DNA from: Gallionella capsiferriformans ES-2
Lineage (GTDB): Bacteria > Pseudomonadota > Gammaproteobacteria > Burkholderiales > Gallionellaceae
DNA length: 64,000 bases
NCBI RefSeq assembly: GCF_000145255.1
Contig: NC_014394.1
Span: 2,666,001-2,730,000 of the forward strand
Reading direction: 5' to 3'
Both the position numbers and the translations under genes were made by a program. Under the pieces are notes generated by a model that made no database searches, was not told the DNA's origin, and worked only from the letters and a program-made list of their open reading frames with translations. Shown here piece by piece: positions 57,131-64,000 of the stretch (within the stretch, counting starts at the first letter, position 1; every line of letters begins with the position of its first letter).

Positions 57131-59839
57131 ATGATAATGAAGAAGGAATCGCGTTTGGCATTACGCCTCGCACTTATCTACGCTGCATTCGGACTGCTCT
57201 GGATATCTCTGAGCGATAGGTTTCTTGCTTCGGTCATAACCGATTCCGCATCTCTCACCAAATTTCAGACCTACAAAGGATTCTGCTATGTAGTTATCAC
57301 CTCTGCTCTGGTTTATTTTCTAGCGAAACAGACAATGAAACAGAATTTTTTGACTGAAGAAAAGCTTCACGATAGTGAAGAGCGCTGGAAATTCGCCTTG
57401 GAAGGTGCAGGCGATGGTGTATGGGATTGGAATCCGCAAACTGACGAAGCATTTTTTTCCAAGCGCTGGAATGAAATAATCGGCTATACCGAGCATGAAT
57501 TTCCAGCCACAGGATCCGCTTGGGTAGCGCATTTGCATCCGGATGATAAGGATCGCGTTTTATCTGTCATCCAGGGATATTTGACCGACAGTCGAGAGAT
57601 CTATGATGTCGAGTACCGTATACGCTGCAAAGATGGCTCATGGAAATGGATTTTGGCCAGAGGGATGCTGGTAAGTCGCGATGTATACGGAAAACCACTA
57701 CGAATGATTGGCACTCACTCTGATATTACCCAGCGCAAAGTGGATGAGGAACTGGTTCTTAAAAATCTGGAAAAATGGAAAAAACTCTTCGATATTCTGC
57801 CGATTGGAGTTTCGATTGTTAACTCAAAAAATGGTATTGTGGATTTCAATCCATCGTTAGAAGCCATCTTGGGCATATCTAAAGAGGGCCTATTGCAAGG
57901 CGATTACGATAACTGGGAGTATTTGCGCACGGATAACACCCATATGGACGCCGATGAGTTTCCCAGTCTGCGGGCGATAAAAGAACAACGTGTTGTCAAG
58001 GATGTTGTCATCGGTGTAAAAAAAGAATCTGGAGATATTATCTGGACGAGCGTGAGTGCCGCCCCCCTGTCATATGATTCAAATAGTTGCGTTACAGTCA
58101 CTACTGATATTACCAAACGCAAACAATTTGAGTCGGAGCTCCGTGTCTCAGCCACGGCTTTTGAAACGCAAGAGGGCATACTCATCACCGATGAGAATAA
58201 CGTAATGCTTCGTACGAACGCCGCATTTACAGCCATTACCGGCTATACAAACAAAGAGGCAATTGGTCAAAACCCGCGCCTCCTTAGTTCGGGACGTCAG
58301 AATGCCAGCTTCTATTCGGCAATGTGGAAGGCCATTAACACTACCGGTGTTTGGGAAGGGGAAATTTGGAACAGGCGCAAGAATGGTGAAATTTACCCGG
58401 AGCATCTCACTGTGACTGCAGTAAAAGACCGAAATGGCATGGTTACGAATTATGTTGGGGTGCTGTCCGATTTGACCCAACGCAAGGCTGCCGAAGAAAA
58501 AATCGAGAATCTTGCGTTCTTTGATCCGCTCACAAAGTTGCCTAATCGTAGATTGCTTCTCGATCGATTAAAGCAAGCGATGGCGTCGGCAACGCGTAGC
58601 GTCACAAATGGTGCCGTGCTGTTCATTGATCTGGACAATTTCAAGGCCCTCAACGATACCTATGGTCACCCCATGGGCGACTTGCTGTTGCAGCAGGTCG
58701 CAAAACGACTCGTATCGAGCGTGCGCGATGGCGATACGGTTTCCCGATTTGGCGGTGATGAGTTTGTGGTGTTGCTTGAAGGTTTTGATGAAAATCCACT
58801 CGATGCGGCGAGCCAGGCTGAAACAGTGGGCGAGCAAATCTTTGCTGCTCTGCGTCAACCTTATCTGATTGGCACCCACGAATATCATGGCACTAGCAGC
58901 ATTGGTGCCACCTTGTTTAACGACAAGCAACAGTCGATTGATGAGCTGATGAAGCAAGCTGACATCGCCATGTATCAAGCCAAGAAAGAGGGGCGCAACG
59001 TACTACGATTTTTCGATCCGCAGATGCAGGAAACCATCGCGAAGCGTACCGCTCTCGAAGGCGACTTGCGCAAAGCCATCGAGAACCATCAGTTTCAGTT
59101 GCACTACCAGATTCAGGTAGATGAATCTCGCCATCCTTTTGGCGCAGAGGCTTTAATTCGCTGGTTCCATCCCGAGCATGGCATGGTGTCGCCGGACCAG
59201 TTTATTCCGCTCGCGGAAGAGTCTGATTTGATTCTGCCCATCGGATATTGGGTTTTGGAGACGGCTTGCGCCAGAATACAGCGATGGCAACATGATGCCA
59301 AAACAAGCGGTTTCGTTTTGTCAGTGAACGTCAGTGCCAAACAATTTCGTCAGACTGATTTTGTGAATCAGGTGCAATCTCTCATACAACAGTATGAAAT
59401 CAACCCTAGCCTGCTCAAGCTGGAGCTGACCGAAAGCATGTTGCTGGATAATATCGAAGACACGATTGCAACCATGAGCGCCTTGAAAGAACTTGGTGTC
59501 AAGTTTTCATTGGATGACTTTGGGACTGGATATTCTTCATTGCAATATCTCAAACGTTTGCCGCTCGATCAACTCAAAATCGATCAGTCGTTTGTTCGTG
59601 ATATTGCTGTAGATGCAAGCGATAGAGCAATTGTACGCACCATCATTGCCATGGCTCATAGCCTTGATCTGGATGTCATTGCCGAAGGGGTAGAGACGGA
59701 AGAACAGCAGAAACATCTCAGCAGTAAAGGATGTAAGAATTTTCAAGGGTATCTGTTTGGCAAGCCAGTACCAATTGAACAATTTGAGACATCCCTTAGA
59801 AAATCTTTATTTCAACCTGCTGACTCCTGTCACGAATAG
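57131..59839 (+). CDS. Membrane-bound PAS-GGDEF-EAL cyclic-di-GMP protein
   Basis: A 902-residue protein with two N-terminal membrane helices (about residues 10-30 and 46-64) and three PAS domains (about 80-205, 215-335, 335-455). The GGDEF domain has an intact active loop RFGGDEF and an I-site R-x-x-D five residues before it. The EAL domain is complete (EALIRW, DDFGTGYSSL, LKIDQSFV). Both synthesis and breakdown of c-di-GMP look possible. A second ATG at 57137, with GGGA upstream, may be the true start. The gene stands alone. Signals sensed by the PAS domains are unknown. Confidence 0.92.
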   Translation: MIMKKESRLALRLALIYAAFGLLWISLSDRFLASVITDSASLTKFQTYKGFCYVVITSALVYFLAKQTMKQNFLTEEKLHDSEERWKFALEGAGDGVWDWNPQTDEAFFSKRWNEIIGYTEHEFPATGSAWVAHLHPDDKDRVLSVIQGYLTDSREIYDVEYRIRCKDGSWKWILARGMLVSRDVYGKPLRMIGTHSDITQRKVDEELVLKNLEKWKKLFDILPIGVSIVNSKNGIVDFNPSLEAILGISKEGLLQGDYDNWEYLRTDNTHMDADEFPSLRAIKEQRVVKDVVIGVKKESGDIIWTSVSAAPLSYDSNSCVTVTTDITKRKQFESELRVSATAFETQEGILITDENNVMLRTNAAFTAITGYTNKEAIGQNPRLLSSGRQNASFYSAMWKAINTTGVWEGEIWNRRKNGEIYPEHLTVTAVKDRNGMVTNYVGVLSDLTQRKAAEEKIENLAFFDPLTKLPNRRLLLDRLKQAMASATRSVTNGAVLFIDLDNFKALNDTYGHPMGDLLLQQVAKRLVSSVRDGDTVSRFGGDEFVVLLEGFDENPLDAASQAETVGEQIFAALRQPYLIGTHEYHGTSSIGATLFNDKQQSIDELMKQADIAMYQAKKEGRNVLRFFDPQMQETIAKRTALEGDLRKAIENHQFQLHYQIQVDESRHPFGAEALIRWFHPEHGMVSPDQFIPLAEESDLILPIGYWVLETACARIQRWQHDAKTSGFVLSVNVSAKQFRQTDFVNQVQSLIQQYEINPSLLKLELTESMLLDNIEDTIATMSALKELGVKFSLDDFGTGYSSLQYLKRLPLDQLKIDQSFVRDIAVDASDRAIVRTIIAMAHSLDLDVIAEGVETEEQQKHLSSKGCKNFQGYLFGKPVPIEQFETSLRKSLFQPADSCHE

Positions 59840-59964
59840 TAAGTCACGGGAAGTTATTTTTGATGATCGTCTGTCACATTTTAGTTATCAACAGGTATTA
59901 AAGCTCCGCGAGCCAAATGGCGATTTTAGCCCGGTTCAAAAGGTTACTGTAGGTCACTAACCGC

Positions 59965-60195
59965 TTAACGGCGACGAATATAGAAAGTATATTCGCCGTC
60001 CTTTTCTTCCGAGCTCAGTAACTCGTTTCCGGTTTGCCGGCAGAACACTTCAAAATCTTTCGGCGTCTCCTTGTCGGTCGCGAGTATCCTCAACACTTGC
60101 CCGCTGCTCATCGCGGACAGCGATTTTTTTGTGCGCAATATCGGCAGTGGACAGACTAACCGGCGTGCGTCCAATTCGACATCAAACATCGTCAT
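59965..60195 (-). CDS. TusA-family sulfur-carrier protein
   Basis: A 76-residue protein with the TusA signature LDARRLVCPLPILRTKKSL, in which the CPxP cysteine carries the sulfane sulfur, and a closing beta strand YTFYIRR. Members pass sulfur for tRNA thiolation, cofactor synthesis or sulfur oxidation. It overlaps the rhodanese gene by four bases (ATGA), so the pair likely works as donor and carrier. Confidence 0.88.
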   Translation of the reverse strand: MTMFDVELDARRLVCPLPILRTKKSLSAMSSGQVLRILATDKETPKDFEVFCRQTGNELLSSEEKDGEYTFYIRRR

Positions 60196-60515
60196 GCGAG
60201 GGGCTGACCTGCATGCGCCCATGCGGTGATGCCGCCTTGCAGGTTATATACATCGGCAAACCCATTACCAACAGCGAACGCCGCCGCCTGTGCAGAACGC
60301 CCGCCCATCTGACAATAAAACACCGTGGTCGCCGACTTATCGAGCTCGCTCATACGCAAGGGCAACAAGTGCAGGGGCAGCACATCGCCCTGAGGAATTT
60401 TGCCGCGTGCCACTTCGGCATCCGTGCGCACATCGATCAGTTTCACCCCGCCCTGCTGCAACATCGACACCAACTCGGCAACGGTTATATTTTTAAAATC
60501 AGCCACGTCTATCAT
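60192..60515 (-). CDS. Single-domain rhodanese-like sulfurtransferase
   Basis: A 107-residue rhodanese domain with the active-site loop CQMGGRS (catalytic cysteine followed by R-S), LIDVRTDAEVARGKIP and YNLQGGITAWAHAG. It moves sulfane sulfur from thiosulfate or persulfides, here presumably to the TusA-type protein encoded next. The ATG at 60515 was preferred; 60527 would add four residues. Confidence 0.9.
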   Translation of the reverse strand: MIDVADFKNITVAELVSMLQQGGVKLIDVRTDAEVARGKIPQGDVLPLHLLPLRMSELDKSATTVFYCQMGGRSAQAAAFAVGNGFADVYNLQGGITAWAHAGQPLA

Positions 60516-60681
60516 CCTTAGATACATTTATGCGGGCGCGAATTTTGCGCAATTTTTGCAGTAAAGTCCAGCAATAGCCGTAACAACCCGTGAGCTGGGA
60601 ACGAGACCGGAGAAAAATCACTTCCCTCGCATTTCACTCAATCTCCGATCCACACTCCGCTATCCTGATAAGATACCGGCT

Positions 60682-62115
60682 ATGAAAAAACTGACGCTCA
60701 TTTTCTTGTTATGTTTCCCGCTCGGCGCCATCGCTGACGGCCTGCCCGAATTGGGGGACATCTCGCAAACCGTGCTCAATCCGATTCAGGAACGTCAGAT
60801 CGGCCAGCAGAGCATGATGCAGATTCGCGCCAGCAAACAATATCTGAACGATGCGGAAATCAGCGATTATCTCAATCAGTTAGGCTATAAACTCGTTCAG
60901 TTCAGCAGTGAACCCTCACTCGCGTTTGAATTTTTTGCACTAAACGATTACAGCGTGAATGCCTTCGCTATGCCAGGTGGATTTATCGGCGTCAACGCAG
61001 GATTGCTACTCACTACACAAAGTGAATCTGAGCTGGCTTCGGTACTGGGCCATGAGATAGCCCACGTGACCCAGCACCATCTGGCGCGCATGCTGGCTGC
61101 GCAACAGGGCGACTCGCTCGCCTCGATGGCCGCCATTGCCGTTGCAATTCTTGCCGCGCGCAACAACAGCCAGGCCTCGCAAGCCGCGATTGCCGGTATG
61201 CAGGCGCGCGCCGTACAAAAGCAACTCGACTTTACCCGTATTCACGAACAGGAAGCGGATCGTGTCGGTTTTGAAATCTTGCAAAAGGCCGATTTCAATA
61301 CCCACGCCATGCCGGAGTTTCTCGAGCGACTGCAACGCGCGAACCGTCTGCTCGAAGGGAATGCACCCAACTATCTGCGCACCCATCCGGTTACCAGCGA
61401 CCGGATAGCCGACATCGAAAACCGGGTGAACAAACAGCCTTATCGCTTAATGCCTGATAGTCTCGACTTTCATCTGGTGCGTACCAAACTCATCGGCGCA
61501 CAAAAAACACACGCCGATGCGCTCACCTACTTTGAAGATGCACTGACCACACACAAGCGCGGCAACCTGATTGCGCAACGATACGGCCTGATCAGCGCGC
61601 TACTACGGGCAGGCGAAACGGAGCGCGCAAGCGAAGAGTTAACCACCTTACAGGCTCAGGTCAAAAAAACACCGGCAGCGCAAAATAACGCGATGCTCGA
61701 AACGCTCACAGGTCAGGTAAAACGCGCAACGAAATCGCCCGATACGCTGAATTTTTATCGTATGGCGGCACAAAGATTTCCTCAGCATCGCGCACTGATT
61801 TACGACTATGCCGAGTTGCTGCTGCAAAGCGAGCAGCCGGAAATCGCGGCTAAATTGCTGATTGAACAAATCGCACGCCACCCCAGTGATACCACGCTCT
61901 ACAATTTGCAGGCGCGCAGCTACCATCAAATGAATCTGCCTTTTGAACAGCATCAGGCACTGGCCTACAGCTACGCCTGGCAGGGCAACATCATGGGTGC
62001 AATCGAGCAACTGGAACTGGCAAAACAGGTGGGAGGCAGTTTTTATCAGCTCTCAACCATCGAAACCGACTTGCGCGAACTGCATGAGATGATGGATGCG
62101 AGAGTCAAAAAATAA
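60682..62115 (+). CDS. bepA: Periplasmic M48 metalloprotease with TPR repeats (BepA-like)
   Basis: A 477-residue exported protein with a signal peptide (MKKLTLIFLLCFPLGAIADG), a zinc site HEIAHVTQHH with the third ligand in EQEADRVGFE, and a C-terminal TPR region (about 270-470). The family checks assembly of outer-membrane proteins such as LptD. No ribosome-binding site is visible, and a possible -10 box TAAGAT (60669-60674) ends seven bases before the ATG, so the message may be leaderless. Confidence 0.9.
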   Translation: MKKLTLIFLLCFPLGAIADGLPELGDISQTVLNPIQERQIGQQSMMQIRASKQYLNDAEISDYLNQLGYKLVQFSSEPSLAFEFFALNDYSVNAFAMPGGFIGVNAGLLLTTQSESELASVLGHEIAHVTQHHLARMLAAQQGDSLASMAAIAVAILAARNNSQASQAAIAGMQARAVQKQLDFTRIHEQEADRVGFEILQKADFNTHAMPEFLERLQRANRLLEGNAPNYLRTHPVTSDRIADIENRVNKQPYRLMPDSLDFHLVRTKLIGAQKTHADALTYFEDALTTHKRGNLIAQRYGLISALLRAGETERASEELTTLQAQVKKTPAAQNNAMLETLTGQVKRATKSPDTLNFYRMAAQRFPQHRALIYDYAELLLQSEQPEIAAKLLIEQIARHPSDTTLYNLQARSYHQMNLPFEQHQALAYSYAWQGNIMGAIEQLELAKQVGGSFYQLSTIETDLRELHEMMDARVKK

Positions 62116-62139
62116 CCCGCCGGAAATGCTGACTCGCGC

Positions 62140-62910
62140 CTACTCCGCACGGGCCACAGCGCGCTTTGCCAGATAGTCCATCTCTTTAGCCCATCCCGCG
62201 TAGTGCTTATGATAGTCGGCAAGCTCAGGCACCCCCTTAGTCTTCTCTGCAAATTCCAGAAAAACCGGTAGTTGCTGTGCCGCAATACTTCTGGAATCCA
62301 AATGCTTGATGGCGGTTAAAAACGATGACAGACTAGTTAGCAGCGTCCCATCCGGCGTCGACGCCAGTGCATTGAGGCTGTCGATCATCCACGGCGAATA
62401 CTTGAACATATAATCGGCATATTGCCGCATGATATCGCTTTGAGACAGCAACGCACGGCGCTCCAGCTCAAAATCCTGACAGGCAAGAATTTTTCCATCA
62501 CGATAAACCGCCTGTGCCGCAGGCGTAATATCGCAAAGCCAGTCTTTGCGCGGCACCAGCATGGCGCGCTGATCCGACTCTTCCCGGTACGGATAAAAAG
62601 GCATCGTTTTACAGCGACTGGGCTTATTCTCATGAATCCGGCATAAGCCCTCGGCGCTCAGTTCAGGACAAGGAAGTGCGCTTGGGATATAGGCAGTCGG
62701 CATAATCACGACTGCCATGCGCTTACCTGACTTTAAGGTGACGCCCAACTGCTTCGCCAGAGCATGGTTTCGCGTGCCGGGCGGCACGACCGACCAGATG
62801 AACGCCAAAGGAAAACGCCCTGCGTGCAACAAGGCATCCTCCAGCGTGAGTGGCAGCCAGCCAAAACAGCACTTCCCGCACGAGGTACAGCTAAATCTGG
62901 ATTCCATCAT
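62140..62910 (-). CDS. YkgJ-family cysteine-cluster protein
   Basis: A 256-residue protein with an N-terminal cysteine cluster FSCTSCGKCCFG, a further CPELSAEGLCRIHENKPSRC and a later C. This is the YkgJ/CxxCxxCC pattern thought to bind a metal or Fe-S centre. The C-terminal half is helical. Function unknown. It follows the YchJ-type gene by six bases. Confidence 0.85.
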   Translation of the reverse strand: MMESRFSCTSCGKCCFGWLPLTLEDALLHAGRFPLAFIWSVVPPGTRNHALAKQLGVTLKSGKRMAVVIMPTAYIPSALPCPELSAEGLCRIHENKPSRCKTMPFYPYREESDQRAMLVPRKDWLCDITPAAQAVYRDGKILACQDFELERRALLSQSDIMRQYADYMFKYSPWMIDSLNALASTPDGTLLTSLSSFLTAIKHLDSRSIAAQQLPVFLEFAEKTKGVPELADYHKHYAGWAKEMDYLAKRAVARAE

Positions 62911-62916
62911 GGGTGA

Positions 62917-63390
62917 TCATGCACCGCAGCACTTTTTGTATTTTTTGCCTGACCCGCAGGGACACGGGTCATTACGACCGATTTTAACCACCTGACGCGG
63001 TGGCGGTTTCGCGCCCACCTGACCGCTGACATACAACCAGCGCCCCTGCTCGCGGCGAAAACTCGCCCGCTCATACTGACCGAACTCCTGGCCATCGCGG
63101 CGAAAGCGGATCGAAAACTCAACGATGCCCGCATCCTCCGTCTCGCTGGATGACAAAACCTCCAGCCCCAACCATTCAACATCGGAGGCCGTGCGCTCGG
63201 CTTCGGCACGGTTAAAATCATCGCCGATCTCCGGCGCATGGGTGCGCTCGACATGGTCGAGTTCACCCAGCACAAACGCCGAATAGCGCGAACGCATCAG
63301 CGACTCGGCCGTCGGCGCATTCACGCCTGCAATAATCGGCCCGCAGCACGATTCCAAATTCAGACCACTACCACAAGGACACACCCGCAT
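62917..63390 (-). CDS. YchJ-family protein with two SEC-C zinc motifs
   Basis: A 157-residue protein. It has an N-terminal SEC-C motif ([13 protein letters not shown]), a NTF2-like YchJ middle domain ([18 protein letters not shown]...) and a C-terminal SEC-C motif ([16 protein letters not shown]). The domain set is the standard YchJ plan. Function unknown; SEC-C motifs bind zinc and often contact SecB or ribosomes. Confidence 0.9.
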   Translation of the reverse strand: MRVCPCGSGLNLESCCGPIIAGVNAPTAESLMRSRYSAFVLGELDHVERTHAPEIGDDFNRAEAERTASDVEWLGLEVLSSSETEDAGIVEFSIRFRRDGQEFGQYERASFRREQGRWLYVSGQVGAKPPPRQVVKIGRNDPCPCGSGKKYKKCCGA

Positions 63391-63433
63391 TGCACGATTC
63401 CTTTATATTTTGATCATCCGCCAGTTTAAAAAA

Positions 63434-64000
63434 TCAGCCGAAGTCTTTAACGATATGCTGCTGGCGGCGACTGATAGGCAGCGCTTCCGGCAATCCTTTG
63501 AGCTTTACTAACCAGCCGCTGCCCTCCCCCTCATCGCCGCCGCGCTCAAATCCCTCTATCGCATCCCGGGCCACCAGACAGTTGCGATGGATGCGCACAA
63601 AGCGTGTGATAAATTCCTTCTCGAGCGCCGTCAGCGACTCCTCAATCAAATACTCGCGCTCACCGGTGCGCACCGTGATGTACTTTAACTCGGCACGCAA
63701 AAAAAGCACTTGTTCGATAGCGATCAGATGAATCTTACCCCGCTCGTGGATCGCCAGATGACGACGCGGCTCGGGCAGCAAATCGCGCAACACCTCCAGT
63801 TGAACCGGCACAGCGGCGCGCGCGCGACTGAGGGCATCAAACAATCGCCCCAGCCGTATCGGTTTGAGCAGGTAGTCGATCGCGTGTAATTCAAAGGCCT
63901 TGATCGCATAGGCATCATAGGCGGTGGTAAAAATCACGACAGGCGACCGGGGTAATTTTTGCAGGTGTTGTGCAAGTTCAATCCCATCCATCTGCGGCAT
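63434..64000 (-). CDS. LytTR-family response regulator, 5' end cut by window edge
   Basis: At least 188 residues. What remains begins inside the receiver domain at MPQMDGIELAQHL, just after the expected phospho-aspartate, and continues with IFTTAYDAYAIKAFELHAIDYLLKPI. The C-terminal LytTR DNA-binding domain (about 90-188) includes ITVRTGEREYLIEESLTALE and FVRIHRNCLV. This matches AlgR-type regulators. The true start and phospho-aspartate lie to the right of the window. Confidence 0.92.
   Translation of the reverse strand: MPQMDGIELAQHLQKLPRSPVVIFTTAYDAYAIKAFELHAIDYLLKPIRLGRLFDALSRARAAVPVQLEVLRDLLPEPRRHLAIHERGKIHLIAIEQVLFLRAELKYITVRTGEREYLIEESLTALEKEFITRFVRIHRNCLVARDAIEGFERGGDEGEGSGWLVKLKGLPEALPISRRQQHIVKDFG

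Noticed and set aside
59966-60002. Possible terminator hairpin between the GGDEF-EAL gene and the TusA gene
   Set aside because: The pairing is imperfect, and the bases code for the conserved C-terminal strand of the TusA-type protein.

Overview
The window is a 64 kb piece of a betaproteobacterial chromosome. The gene sets and orders fit the Nitrosomonadales, perhaps a Gallionellaceae-type organism: ilvI-ilvH-ilvC beside pssA and leuA, hemC-hemD-hemX-hemY, an ECF sigma factor with DUF3619 and DUF3106 partners, lptG-lptF facing pepA-holC-valS, and phoB-phoR with phoU-ppx. The lineage is inferred from gene content; there is no rRNA gene here to prove it.

Layout. (1) 1-8.6 kb is a nitric-oxide island: a cNOR operon (small membrane protein, norC, norB cut by the window edge), an NsrR-type regulator, and a seven-gene sNOR-type operon (CuA subunit, catalytic subunit, SCO/SenC, membrane protein, DUF2249 protein, unknown membrane protein, HPP protein). 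A second NsrR-like regulator diverges from the sNOR operon. Both nor promoters carry 23-bp dyads of NsrR architecture. (2) 8.7-14.8 kb is a compact tripartite ABC exporter operon (membrane-fusion protein, permease, ATPase, TetR regulator, TolC) with two cytochrome c'/c556-type hemoproteins inside it. (3) 14.8-16.8 kb is accessory DNA: a minimal tyrosine recombinase with nearby inverted repeats and a HigBA-type toxin-antitoxin pair with a duplicated palindromic site. (4) 16.8-33.2 kb holds housekeeping genes: truncated hemoglobin, phospholipase A, RNA 2',3'-cyclic phosphodiesterase, a giant FAD/Fe-S oxidoreductase, the phosphate regulon pieces phoBR and phoU-ppx (each with a Pho box), a solute:sodium symporter, RNase P RNA, rpiA and pgm. 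(5) 33.2-34.4 kb is an AT-rich islet flanked by inverted repeats, with a TM2 zinc-ribbon protein and a HEPN-motif protein; it abuts a shortened hemY. (6) 34.5-64 kb holds heme synthesis, ppc, a pentapeptide-repeat protein, branched-chain amino acid synthesis with a candidate leu leader peptide, a sigma-factor operon, lipopolysaccharide export, aminopeptidase/polymerase/valyl-tRNA synthetase genes, a c-di-GMP protein, sulfur-transfer proteins, a BepA-type protease, and a LytTR response regulator cut by the right edge.

The strongest themes for follow-up are the layered nitric-oxide response (two NO reductases, two NsrR-like regulators, two cytochrome c'-type proteins, a truncated hemoglobin), and a family of heptamer repeats. 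These repeats sit in intergenic gaps, form terminator-like hairpins, abut possible -10 boxes of apparently leaderless genes, and in valS appear to have been absorbed in frame into the protein. No completely new multi-gene system could be proven from sequence alone. The best candidates are the cytochrome c'-containing exporter operon and the extended sNOR operon.
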